Part shown: piece by piece, positions 1 through 8,469 of the stretch | Layout of the letters: each line of letters begins with the position of its first letter | Position numbering within the stretch: the stretch's first letter is position 1 | Assembly (NCBI GenBank): GCA_963822985.1 | Contig: CAWGJU010000013.1 | Coordinates: 186,001 to 250,000, forward strand | Direction of reading: 5' to 3' | Length of the DNA stretch: 64,000 nucleotides | Source: Thermohalobaculum sp963822985 | Lineage (GTDB): Bacteria; Pseudomonadota; Alphaproteobacteria; Rhodobacterales; Rhodobacteraceae | The notes under the pieces: generated by a model | The model's input: only the letters and a program-made list of their open reading frames with translations | Databases searched by the model: none | What the model was told of the DNA's origin: nothing | Program-made: the position numbers and the translations under genes

Positions 1-669
1 ATCGCCGAGCGGATTCTCGACCCGCTCGACCGCGGCGCCAGCCTGACCGACCGCGTCTACGAGCGTCTGCGCCGCGGGCTGATCGTCGGCGTCTGGGAGC
101 CGGGCGACCGCCTCTCGGCCCGGGCGATCGCGCGCGAGATGTCGGTCAGCCTCACGCCCGTGCGCGAGGCGATGCTGCGGCTGGCCAAGGAGAACGCCCT
201 CGAGCTCAGCGAATCGCGCACCTTCCTCGCGCCCAAGCTGAACAAGGCCGAGTATGGCGAGCTGCTGCGCATCCGCCTGGCGCTCGAGCCGATGGCGGCG
301 GGGCTCGCGGCCGAACGCATGCGGGGCGACACGCTGGGCGCCATCGAGGCATTGAACGAGAAGATGGCCGCGCTGCTCGGCGCCGACGCCTTCGCCGAAG
401 CCTTCGAGGCCGATTCCGAGTTCCACCTCGCCATATACGACGCGGCCGCCCAGCCGCTGCTTCGCTCGATCATCGCCAGCCTGCTGCTGCGCGCGGGACC
501 CAGCCGGACGCGGCTGTCGCGCGACTATCGCAAGGCGCTATCGGGCTACAACCACCACCGCCGGATCCTGGCCGCGCTGCGCGCCGGCGACGCGGAGGCC
601 GCTCGCGCCGAGCTCGCCGCCGACATCACCGACGGCGCCAGGCTGGTGATGGCGGCGCTGGACGACTGA
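1..669 (+). CDS. GntR family (FCD-type) transcriptional regulator, 5' truncated
   Basis: The reading frame is open from the first base, so the true start lies outside the window. The visible N-terminal part (SLTDRVYERLRRGLI, then a helix-turn-helix with SLTPVREAMLRL) is the winged helix of GntR regulators. The remainder is the all-helical FCD ligand-binding domain, with the metal-ligand-type FHLAIYDAA segment and the closing YNHHRRILAALRAGD helix. FCD regulators usually sense small organic acids or amino acids and repress a neighbouring catabolic operon. The PLP enzyme begins 38 bases downstream on the same strand and is the likely target; the D-glutamate genes further on may also be. The ligand cannot be told from sequence. 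Confidence 0.9.
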   Translation: MAERILDPLDRGASLTDRVYERLRRGLIVGVWEPGDRLSARAIAREMSVSLTPVREAMLRLAKENALELSESRTFLAPKLNKAEYGELLRIRLALEPMAAGLAAERMRGDTLGAIEALNEKMAALLGADAFAEAFEADSEFHLAIYDAAAQPLLRSIIASLLLRAGPSRTRLSRDYRKALSGYNHHRRILAALRAGDAEAARAELAADITDGARLVMAALDD

Positions 670-707
670 AAACGACGACCCGCATCAGACGAGAAAGGAC
701 AAGGGCA

Positions 708-1967
708 ATGGGCACGGAACGCGCGGCTTTTCCGACAGGCGGCTCCGGCTGGGACGAGCTGGGCGCCGAGATGCGTCGCCGCTCGGCAGGCGACATCGAC
801 TGGCGGCGCGGGCGCACTCCCCTTTTCGTCTTTCAGTGCGATGAGGAGACCTCCGAGATCGGCCGGCGCGCCTATTTCGAGTTCTTCACCGAGAACGCGC
901 TCGGCCGCAAACGCGCGTTCTTCGGCCTGGGCCACATGGAGCGCGACGTCATTGACTATGGCCTCTCGCTGATGAACGCGCCCGAGGGCGCGGACGGCGC
1001 CTTCACGACCGGCGGCAGCGAGAGCATCTTTCTTGCAATGAAGGCGGCGCGCGACGCGCTGCGGGCGAAGGCGGGCTTCCGGCCGGGCGAAGACCGGCTG
1101 AACCTGGTCATGCCGATCACCGGGCATCCTGGCTTCGACAAGGCCGCGCAGGCGATGGACCTGGAGATCCGGCGCGGCGAGGTCGGGCCGGACCGGCGCG
1201 CCACGGCGGCGTCGCTGCGCCCGCTGATCGACGAGCGCACCATCGCCATCGTCGGCTCTGCGCCCTGTTTCCCGCACGGCGTGATCGACAGGATCGACGA
1301 GCTCTCGGAGCTGGCGCTCGATGCGGGCGTCTGGCTGCATGTCGACGCCTGCGTCGGCGGCTGGCTCGCGCCCTGGTTTACCCGGATCGGCCGGCCGACG
1401 CCCGATTTCGACTTCCGCTTCGCCGGCGTGCGCTCGATCTCGGCCGATCTGCACAAGTTTGGCTTTTGTCCAAAGCCCGCCTCGACCGTCTTCTATCGCG
1501 AGGCCGAGGATCTGGCGCGCGCCACCTTCAAGGCGGATGCCTGGCCGAACGGCGCTTTCGAGACGGCGACGCTGGCCGGCACGCGGCCAGGCGGCGCCGT
1601 CGCCGCGTCCTGGGCGGTGCTGAACCATCTGGGCGAGGCAGGCTACCGCGACATCGCCCACCGGCTCTCGGCCATGACGGACGCCTATGTCGCCGGCATC
1701 GAGGCGCTGGGCTTGCGCATGATCGCACGGCCGGACTTCTCGATCATCAACTACACGGCCGAGGACGTCGATATCTTCCAGGTGGCGGAGGCGATGGCGG
1801 CGGATGGCTGGCTGCCCGGGCTGACCCGCCGCCCGAAAGGCATGCACGCCATGATGTCGTTGCTGCACGAGGCCTCGCGCGGCGATTTCCTCGCGGATCT
1901 GGGCAAGGCGCTGAAGAAGGTGCGCGCGGGCCAGAGCGGCGCGGCCAAGGTCGAGGCGACCTACTGA
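708..1967 (+). CDS. PLP-dependent decarboxylase/lyase (group II, sphingosine-1-phosphate lyase-like)
   Basis: This 419-residue fold-type I PLP enzyme belongs to the aspartate aminotransferase superfamily. Family motifs in order are FTTGGSESIFLAM (cofactor phosphate site), WLHVDACVGGW (the Asp that pairs with the pyridine nitrogen) and SADLHKFGF with the Schiff-base lysine at about residue 250, followed by a TRPGGAVAASWA stretch. This pattern is typical of the sphingosine-1-phosphate lyase/glutamate decarboxylase branch. The ATG follows AAAGGA at suitable spacing. It sits 38 bases after the GntR gene and is probably cotranscribed. Substrate is unknown; an amino acid or amino alcohol is likely. 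Assignment to the family is firm, to a reaction is not. Confidence 0.85.
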   Translation: MGTERAAFPTGGSGWDELGAEMRRRSAGDIDWRRGRTPLFVFQCDEETSEIGRRAYFEFFTENALGRKRAFFGLGHMERDVIDYGLSLMNAPEGADGAFTTGGSESIFLAMKAARDALRAKAGFRPGEDRLNLVMPITGHPGFDKAAQAMDLEIRRGEVGPDRRATAASLRPLIDERTIAIVGSAPCFPHGVIDRIDELSELALDAGVWLHVDACVGGWLAPWFTRIGRPTPDFDFRFAGVRSISADLHKFGFCPKPASTVFYREAEDLARATFKADAWPNGAFETATLAGTRPGGAVAASWAVLNHLGEAGYRDIAHRLSAMTDAYVAGIEALGLRMIARPDFSIINYTAEDVDIFQVAEAMAADGWLPGLTRRPKGMHAMMSLLHEASRGDFLADLGKALKKVRAGQSGAAKVEATY

Positions 1968-2000
1968 GGTCGCGCCGGCGGCGGACGCGCCGCGGCGGGA

Positions 2001-3299
2001 TCAGCCTCCGGCGGGCTCGGTGCCGCACCAGTCGGCGATGAAGGCCGCGATTGTCTTGGTGACGCGCTTCACGCTCTCCAGGCTGACGCGCTCGTCAAAG
2101 CCGTGGATGTTCTCCGAGCGCGGGCCGAAGACCAGGCAGGGGCAGTCGTCGTAGAGTGCGAAGACGCGGCCATCCAGGTATCCCGGCGTGGTGAGGGATT
2201 GCAGCGTCCGCCCGCCATAGGCGCGCTCGAACGAGCGGGCGAGCGTCGCCTCGGCCTCGGTGCCCTCTTCCAGCACGTAGCCCTTGGCGAAGAAGCCGTT
2301 GAAGGTGACGGTGGGCGGGTTGTTCGACAGGAACGGGTCGCGCGCCGCCGCCTGGCGGATCGCCGCCTCGATCTCCTGGGCGGCGTCGCGGGGCTCCCAG
2401 CCCGGATAGATCGCGGCGCGCACGTCGAGCCGGCACCAGGCGGGCACGGACGACGCCCAGTCGCCGCCGGCGATCTTGCCGATGTTGATGTTGATCGGGT
2501 GGTCCAGCGCCTCGAAATGGCGGTGGTCGGCCTTCTTGGCGTTCCAGCCGCGCTCGAGCTCCTGCAGCGCGCCGATCACCGTCCAGGCGGCCAGAATGGC
2601 GCTCGAGCCCTCCGTCGCCTCGCGTACATGCACTGGGCGGCCCTTGATCTCGACGGCGAACCACAGCACGCCGCAATTGGCGCGCACCACATGGTCGTCC
2701 TCGGGCTCGGGGATGATCGCCGCATCGGCGCGATAGCCGCGGACCAGCGCCGAGAGCGCGCCGTTGCCCGTGCACTCCTCCTCGGTCACCGATTGGAGGT
2801 AGACGGTCGCCGCCGGCTGCAGCCCGCAGGCGCGCAGCGCGTCCATGGCGAAGATGTTGGCGGCAATGCCCGCCTTCATGTCGGCGCCGCCCCGGCCATA
2901 CAGCCAGTCGCCCTCGACATGCGGATCGAAGGGGGGCCGGGTCCACATGTCGTGCGGCCCCTCGGGCACCACGTCGATATGGCCGTTCAGGATCAATGAC
3001 CGCCCGCTCGCCTGCCGCGGGGTGTGCGTGCCGACGACGTTGACGGCATTGTCGTAAGTGACCGCGACCGGCGAGAAGCCCGGATGGTCGCGGATCGCGT
3101 CGACGTCGATCGTCCAGCGGTCCATGGCATAGCCGCGCCGCGCCAGCTCGGCATGAACGAACTCCTGCGCCGTGTGCTCGCGGCCGCGCAGCGAGGGATA
3201 GCGGATCAGCGCCCGCGTGACCTCGAGCTGGGCGTCCCAGTTCGCATCGACCGCGGCGAAGAGGCGTTCGGTCAGCTCCGGGTCCGCTGCTTCCGCCAT
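2001..3299 (-). CDS. M20 family metallopeptidase (ArgE/DapE-type deacylase)
   Basis: A 432-residue zinc hydrolase that probably removes an acyl group from an amino acid or small peptide in the cytoplasm. Metal ligands of the M20 family are visible in order: LNGHIDVVPEGP (His, Asp), GRGGADMKAG (bridging Asp), the catalytic pair in VTEEECTGNG, IIPEPED, and the final His in SENIHGFDER. The dimerisation lid lies between the second and last motifs. The ATG at 3299 is chosen over upstream in-frame codons because GGAGGAAGG lies just before it and the protein begins with a normal family N-terminus. It is transcribed against the flanking genes. ArgE, DapE and generic N-acyl amino acid hydrolases share these motifs, so the substrate is open. 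Confidence 0.88.
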   Translation of the reverse strand: MAEAADPELTERLFAAVDANWDAQLEVTRALIRYPSLRGREHTAQEFVHAELARRGYAMDRWTIDVDAIRDHPGFSPVAVTYDNAVNVVGTHTPRQASGRSLILNGHIDVVPEGPHDMWTRPPFDPHVEGDWLYGRGGADMKAGIAANIFAMDALRACGLQPAATVYLQSVTEEECTGNGALSALVRGYRADAAIIPEPEDDHVVRANCGVLWFAVEIKGRPVHVREATEGSSAILAAWTVIGALQELERGWNAKKADHRHFEALDHPININIGKIAGGDWASSVPAWCRLDVRAAIYPGWEPRDAAQEIEAAIRQAAARDPFLSNNPPTVTFNGFFAKGYVLEEGTEAEATLARSFERAYGGRTLQSLTTPGYLDGRVFALYDDCPCLVFGPRSENIHGFDERVSLESVKRVTKTIAAFIADWCGTEPAGG

Positions 3300-3369
3300 G
3301 CCCTTCCTCCGTCTTGCTTTCCGCCGTGCGCCGCATACGATCGGCGCAGCCACAACATTGGAGGCTGGA

Positions 3370-3513
3370 ATGCGTGTTGTCACCATACTGATGGCGGCTG
3401 TCCTGATGCTGGGTGCGTGCAATACGTTCAAGGGCGTGGGCAAGGACGTCCAGGGGGCCGGCGAAGCCATCGAGGAAGGCGCCCAGAAGACCCAGAAGGC
3501 GATCACGAACTAG
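3370..3513 (+). CDS. entericidin A/B-like small lipoprotein
   Basis: A 47-residue protein beginning MRVVTILMAAVLMLGACNTF: a short signal peptide ending in a lipobox with the lipidated Cys at residue 17. The mature part, GVGKDVQGAGEAIEEGAQK, is the amphipathic repeat of the entericidin/EcnA-EcnB family. Such lipoproteins are attached to a membrane; in enterics they form a bacteriolytic toxin-antidote pair, but in alphaproteobacteria they usually stand alone with unknown role. GGAGG sits six bases before the ATG. It is divergent from the M20 gene. Confidence 0.8.
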   Translation: MRVVTILMAAVLMLGACNTFKGVGKDVQGAGEAIEEGAQKTQKAITN

Positions 3514-3629
3514 CGGCAGGCCTGCCTCTTTCGCGGACCGACGCTTTGCGCCATACGAAGCGGCGGCCGACGCCGCCGCTTCGGCGCGAGGGAGAGCCGC
3601 CACCTCGGCGTGGGGGAGAGAGGGAAAGC

Positions 3630-4628
3630 ATGTCGCTGGCACATCCATATCTGCTGTTCCTGGGCGACGCGCCCGACCAGCTCGCCGCCAAGGTGGCGCA
3701 GGGCATCCGCGACTGGCGCCCCGATGCCAGCGTCGGCCAGCTGCGCCTGCCGGGGGCCAAGGCCGACATGCGGCTGCCCGACATGACGGTGCCGCAGGCT
3801 GCCGAGGCGGGGGCGAAGACCATCGTCATCGGCGTCGCCAATCGCGGCGGCATCATCGCCGATAGCTGGAAGGCGGTGCTGGTCGAGGCGATGGAGCCGG
3901 CATGGACGTCGCCGCCGGGCTGCACACGCTGCTCAACAAGCAGCCGGACCTGGTCGAGGCGGCGAGGCGCACGGGCCGGACGCTGCACGACGTGCGCATC
4001 CCGACCGTTCAGTACCCGATCGCCGACGGCAAGAAGCGGCGCGGCAAGCGGCTGCTGGCCGTCGGCACCGACTGCTCCTGCGGCAAGATGTACACGACGC
4101 TGGCGCTGGAGAAGGCCATGGAGGAGCGGGAGCTGAAGGCGGATTTCCGCGCCACCGGCCAGACGGGGATCCTGATCGACGGCGCCGGCGTGCCGCTCGA
4201 CGCGGTGATCGCCGACTTCATGGCGGGCGCGGTCGAGTACCTGACGCCCGATGCCGAGGACGACCACTGGGACATCATCGAGGGCCAGGGGTCGCTGTTC
4301 CACCCCTCCTATTCCGGGGTGACGCTGGCGCTGATCCATGGCGGGCAGCCGGATGCGCTGGTGCTGTGCCACGAGCCGACGCGCACGCATCTGCGGGGCC
4401 TGCCGCACTACAAGGTGCCGTCGCCTCGAGGAGCTGCGCATGCTGGCCGTGCAGATGGCGCAGATCGTCAACCCGGACGTCACCGTGATCGGCTGCGCGA
4501 TCAACACGGCGGCGCTGACCGATGCCGAGGCCGAGGCGTACCTGGCCGAGACCGAGGCGCGGCTCGGGCTGCCCTGCGTCGACCCCTACCGGCACGGCGC
4601 CGCCCGCCTCGTCGACGCGCTGGTCTGA
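3630..4628 (+). pseudogene. dgcN: D-glutamate N-acetyltransferase DgcN (DUF1611), frameshifted
   Basis: Translation across three frames gives a complete DUF1611/DgcN protein, which N-acetylates D-glutamate as the first step of its catabolism. The N-terminal NAD-like domain (LLFLGDAPDQLAAKVAQGI) is in one frame. It jumps near 3896, where one G seems missing, into the frame carrying the P-loop-like GTDCSCGKMYTTLAL and the IEGQGSLFHPSYSG motif. An extra C at about 4424 moves the end, LEELRMLAVQ to the stop, back to the first frame. GGGAGAGAGGG precedes the ATG. All family segments are present with no nonsense codons, so either the sequence carries errors or the gene broke very recently. dgcA and dat follow directly. 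Confidence 0.82.
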
Positions 4629-5633
4629 GATGGCGGCTCGACCTCGACGTCCGCGAGGAGGTCTTCCCCATCGCGGGGAAGTTCACGATCAGCCGCGGCA
4701 GCCGCACCGAGAGCCGCGTCGTCACCGTCGAACTCACCGATGACGCGGCGCAGGGCCAGGTTCGGGGGCGGGCCGAGTGCTACCCCTATCCGCGCTATGG
4801 CGAGAGCGTCGAGAGCGTGATCGGCCAGATCGAGGCGATGCGGGGCGCGCTTGGCGACGGGCTCGACCGAATCGGCGCTGCAGGAAGCGATGCCGCCCGG
4901 CGCGGCGCGCAACGGGCTCGACTGCGCCTTCTGGGATCTCGAGGCGAAGCGGGTCGGCCGGCGGGTCTGGGAGGTGGCGGGGCTGCCGGCGCCGCGGCCC
5001 GTCGTCACCGCCTACACGCTGTCGCTCGACGAGCCCGCGGCGATGCGCGAGAAGGCCGCGGCGAACGCCCACCGGCCGATCCTCAAGATCAAGCTCGGCG
5101 GCGCCGGGCGACATCGAGCGGCTGCAGCGCGGTCCGCGCGAGGGCGCGCCGAGGCGCGCATCATCGTCGACGCCAACGAGGGCTGGACGGCAGAGAGCTA
5201 TGCGCAGATCGCGCCCGTGGTGCTCGAGCTCGGCGTCGAGATGGTCGAGCAGCCGCTGCCCGCCGGCGACGATCAAGGCCTGGCCGGGATCGAGCGGCCG
5301 CTGCCCGTCTGCGCCGACGAGGCCTGCCACGACCGCGCCTCGCTGCCCGGCCTGGCCGGCAAATACGACATGATCAACATCAAGCTCGACAAGACCGGCG
5401 GGCTGACCGAGGCGCTGGCGCTCAGGGCCGAGGCCGAAAACCTGGGGCTGAAGATCATGGTCGGCTGCATGATCGGCTCGAGCCTCGGCATGGCGCCCGC
5501 GCTGCTGGTCGCGCATGGGGCCGCCTTCGTCGACCTCGACGGGCCGCTGCTGCTGGCGCGCGACCGCGCGCACGGGCTGGTCTACGACGCGGCCGGCGTG
5601 CACCCGCCGATGCCGGAACTTTGGGGATGGAGC
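4625..5633 (+). pseudogene. dgcA: N-acetyl-D-glutamate racemase DgcA (enolase superfamily), frameshifted
   Basis: Enolase-superfamily dipeptide-epimerase-like enzyme of the DgcN-DgcA D-glutamate route. The N-terminal capping domain starts around WRLDLDVREE. The barrel carries LDCAFWDLEAK, the lysine motif KIKLGG, metal ligands in IIVDANEGW, MVEQPLP and CADEACHD, and the lysine motif INIKLDKTGG. Apparent single-base insertions lie near 4870, 5107, 5127 and 5148; the last three sum to three and restore frame, garbling about 15 residues. The start is unclear: a CTG at 4625 overlaps the dgcN stop and no ATG is in frame. The normal stop is also absent, so the frame runs straight into dat, although a TGA overlapping the dat ATG exists one frame away. 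Confidence 0.8.
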
Positions 5634-6485
5634 ATGAGCCGAACCGTCTACGTCAATGGCGCGTACCTGCCCGAGGAGGACGCGAAGATCTCGGTCTTCG
5701 ACCGCGGCTTTCTCATGGCCGACGCAGTCTACGAGGTCACGGCGGTGCTGCGCGGCAAGCTCTGCGACTACCCCGGCCACGCCGCGCGGCTGCACCGGTC
5801 GCTCGGCGAGCTGGAGCTGTCGCTGCCCGTCAGCGACGACGAGCTGCTCGATATCCACCGCGAGATGGTCCGCCGGAACGCGCTCGACGAGGGCGGGATC
5901 TACCTGCAGGTGACCCGCGGCGCGGCCGACCGCGACTTCGTCTGGCCCAAGGGGGCCGTGCCCGGCATGGTGCTCTTCACCCAGGCGCGCCCGCTCGTCC
6001 GCTCCGAGACCGCCGAGCGCGGCATCAAGGTGGTGTCGGTCGAGGACCAGCGCTGGGGCCGGCGCGACATCAAGACGGTACAGCTCCTCTTCCCCTCCTG
6101 GGCCAAGATGCAGGCCAAGGCGCGCGGCGGCGACGATGCCTGGATGGTCGAGGACGGGCAGGTCACCGAGGGCACGTCGAACAACGCCTACATCGTGCGC
6201 GACGGCACGATCGTCACCCGCCAGCTCGGCCACGAGATCCTGCACGGCATCACCCGCGCCGCCGTGCTGAAGCTCGCCGCCGAGGCGCAGATGCGGGTCG
6301 AGGAACGCCCCTTCACGATCGCCGAGGCGCAGGGCGCGGAGGAGGCCTTCATCACCTCGGCATCGCAATTCGTCTGCCCGGTGGTCGAGATCGACGGCGC
6401 CGCCATCGGCGAGGGCCGCCCTGGGCCGATCGCCCGGCGGCTCCGCGAAATATACGTCGAGCACGCCCGCGCCACTGCCATCTGA
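5634..6485 (+). CDS. dat: D-amino acid aminotransferase
   Basis: A 283-residue class IV PLP aminotransferase that interconverts D-amino acids and their 2-oxo acids. Motifs are ISVFDRGFLMADAVYEV near the N-terminus, RRDIKTVQLL with the Schiff-base lysine at about residue 147, VTEGTSNNAYIV with the pyridine-binding Glu, and a GITR phosphate-binding motif before the C-terminal half. Length fits the family. The ATG is chosen because the product begins with the canonical SRTVYVNGAYLP; GGAG lies three bases upstream. The reading frame is continuous with dgcA as sequenced, but separate proteins are the norm. With dgcN and dgcA it forms a D-glutamate/D-amino acid catabolic unit. Confidence 0.92.
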   Translation: MSRTVYVNGAYLPEEDAKISVFDRGFLMADAVYEVTAVLRGKLCDYPGHAARLHRSLGELELSLPVSDDELLDIHREMVRRNALDEGGIYLQVTRGAADRDFVWPKGAVPGMVLFTQARPLVRSETAERGIKVVSVEDQRWGRRDIKTVQLLFPSWAKMQAKARGGDDAWMVEDGQVTEGTSNNAYIVRDGTIVTRQLGHEILHGITRAAVLKLAAEAQMRVEERPFTIAEAQGAEEAFITSASQFVCPVVEIDGAAIGEGRPGPIARRLREIYVEHARATAI

Positions 6486-6666
6486 GGCCCCGGCCGCGCG
6501 CGCGCGCGCCCCGGATGCTCGCTCGGCCCGCCTGCCCCGTTGGGGGAGAAGGCTTCCGGCCGGTGGGCGGACGAGCCCCCCCCGCAAGGCGAGGCTTGCG
6601 ACAATTTGACAGTCCGCCCGCCCGGCGGCTAAGCGGGGGTCGACAGCCGCAAGGGCGCAGGAAGAG

Positions 6667-7230
6667 GTGACGGGACCGATGCAGGACGAGATGCCGGAGA
6701 TCGGTCCGGACCCTTCGCTCTTGATCGTCGACGACGATGCATCCTTCAGGACAAGGCTGGCGCGCGCGATGGAAAAGCGCGGCTTCGCCCCGGTGATGGC
6801 CGAGTCTGTCGCCGAGGGACTCGCCGCCTGCCGCGGCACCCCGCCCGCCTTCGCGGTCGTCGACCTGCGCCTCGAGGACGGCAACGGGCTGGATGTCGTC
6901 GAGGCGTTGCGCGAGGCGCGGCCGGACAGCCGGATCATCGTGCTGACGGGCTATGGCGCGATCGCCACCGCGGTCGCCGCCGTCAAGATCGGTGCGGTCG
7001 ACTACCTGTCGAAGCCCGCCGACGCCAATGATGTCGAGCGCGCGCTGCTCAACACCGGCGCCGACAAGCCGGCGCCGCCCGAGAACCCGATGTCGGCCGA
7101 CCGCGTCCGCTGGGAGCACATCCAGCGGGTGTTCGAGCTCTGCGACCGCAACGTGTCCGAGACGGCGCGGCGGCTCAACATGCACCGCCGCACGCTGCAA
7201 CGCATCCTCGCCAAGCGCAGCCCGCGCTGA
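6667..7230 (+). CDS. regA: RegA/ActR/PrrA family redox response regulator
   Basis: A 187-residue response regulator. The receiver domain has the acidic pair in IVDDDAS, phospho-acceptor Asp at about residue 66 (VVDLRLEDGNG), Thr 94 and the conserved Lys 116 (LSKPAD). A short proline-rich linker leads to a Fis-type helix-turn-helix, NVSETARRLNMHRRTLQR, that is nearly invariant among alphaproteobacterial RegA, ActR and PrrA proteins. These control respiration, carbon and nitrogen fixation and other redox-linked genes. The GTG at 6667 has AGGA just upstream; the ATG at 6679 is a reasonable alternative. The usual partners, the RegB/PrrB kinase and SenC, are not next to it. Confidence 0.93.
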   Translation: MTGPMQDEMPEIGPDPSLLIVDDDASFRTRLARAMEKRGFAPVMAESVAEGLAACRGTPPAFAVVDLRLEDGNGLDVVEALREARPDSRIIVLTGYGAIATAVAAVKIGAVDYLSKPADANDVERALLNTGADKPAPPENPMSADRVRWEHIQRVFELCDRNVSETARRLNMHRRTLQRILAKRSPR

Positions 7231-7485
7231 AGTTTCGAGGTCGGGGAGCCTGTCGAGTGTGCGGAGAACCGCCGAAGGCGGCTTGCACTTGACGGCTCAC
7301 CGATTCGGATATGCTCGCGCCCGGCCGGTCGCCCCGTCCGGCCTTCCCAAGCACCCCGCCAGCTGACCAAGAAGCCTGGTCCTCGGCGTTCCTCGCGGCA
7401 TGCGCCAAGTGGCCCACGGGCCCCGTTCGCGCGCGGATGCGCGTGTGCGGGGGCATGACCTGGCGCGCTCCGGCGCGCCGCCGCT
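7231..7485. other. intergenic region between convergent regA and proC, no gene seen
   Basis: About 255 bases separate the two convergent genes. I see no conserved protein, RNA or strong terminator here. Short imperfect inverted repeats such as CGCCGAAGGCGGC are present but no T-run follows them. Confidence 0.5.
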
Positions 7486-8298
7486 TCAGTCGCGCGAAAG
7501 CTCGGCGCCGCGGTCGCGCGCGGCCGTCAGCGCATCGGTGAGCAGACGCTTCAGGCGGTTGTCCGTCATCAGCACGCGCAGCGCCGCCTCGGTAGTGCCG
7601 CCGGGGCTCGTCACTTGCTCGCGCAGCCGTCCCGGCGGATCGCTCGACTCCGCCGCCAGCCGCGCCGCGCCGAGCACCGTCTGGGTCGCCATGCGTCCCG
7701 CCAGCGCCTCGGGCAGGCCCAGCGAGGCGCCGGCCGCCGTCAGGCACTCGACGAAGTGAAAGAGATAGGCCGGACCCGACCCGGAGAGGGCGGTCACGGC
7801 GTCCATCAGGGCCTCGGTCTCGACCCAGTCGACCAGCCCGCAGGTGGCGAGCAGCGCCGTCGCCAGCTCGCGGGCGGCCGCGTCCACCCGATCGTTGGCG
7901 CAGCAGACCATCATGCCGGCGCCGATCGCGGCTGGCGTGTTCGGCATGCAGCGGATGATCGGCGTCGGCCCGGGCAAAAGCCCGGCCAGCCGCGCCATCG
8001 TCGTGCCGGCGGCGATGGAGACGAACGATGCCCGCCCGCCGGCGAACCGGGCATAGTCGGGCACGACCGCGGCCATCGCCTGGGGCTTGACGGCGAGGAA
8101 GACGAGGTCGGGGGCGAGGTCGGCCGGCAGGTCGCCCGGCGCCGGCACGGCGCGCGCCCCGGCGCCCTGCGCGCGCTCGCGCAAGCCCTCGGCGGGCTCG
8201 ACGACGTGGACGGCCAACGCATTGTCCGAGGCGACCCATCCCTTCAGCAGGGCGTAGCCCATGTTTCCGCAGCCGACGAGCAGGACCGTGTTGGTCAT
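7486..8298 (-). CDS. proC: pyrroline-5-carboxylate reductase
   Basis: A 270-residue enzyme of the last step of proline synthesis, reducing pyrroline-5-carboxylate with NAD(P)H. The Rossmann start VLLVGCGNMGYALLKGW, the FLAVKPQAM motif, IIRCMPNTPAAIGAGM and the C-terminal helical dimer domain with ALSGSGPAYLFHFVE and VTSPGGTTEAAL are all present in family order. GGAGGAAG lies ahead of the ATG. Length and content are complete. It is convergent with regA and appears to be a single-gene unit. Confidence 0.96.
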   Translation of the reverse strand: MTNTVLLVGCGNMGYALLKGWVASDNALAVHVVEPAEGLRERAQGAGARAVPAPGDLPADLAPDLVFLAVKPQAMAAVVPDYARFAGGRASFVSIAAGTTMARLAGLLPGPTPIIRCMPNTPAAIGAGMMVCCANDRVDAAARELATALLATCGLVDWVETEALMDAVTALSGSGPAYLFHFVECLTAAGASLGLPEALAGRMATQTVLGAARLAAESSDPPGRLREQVTSPGGTTEAALRVLMTDNRLKRLLTDALTAARDRGAELSRD

Positions 8299-8469
8299 GG
8301 CGCTTCCTCCGTCCCCGGTCCCTCCATCGCGGAGGGGTGCCAGGTCCTCCTAGCGCAGGCTCGCGCATCTGGCAAAATCCGGTGAGGCGACGATCCGGGG
8401 TCGATGACGGCCCGTGCCGTCACCGCCGACGGGACCGTCGCAAGGATGCGTCGGGACCCGCCGCGAGGG

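Noticed and set aside
546..1868. Long open frame antisense to the PLP enzyme
   Set aside because: Arg/Gly/Ala-rich with no family motif; mirrors the codon pattern of the plus-strand gene.
4625..6485. DgcA-DAT fusion protein
   Set aside because: The joined frame is real in this sequence, but dgcA has other indels, dat has its own ribosome site and ATG, and a stop overlapping that ATG exists one frame away; more likely an artefact.
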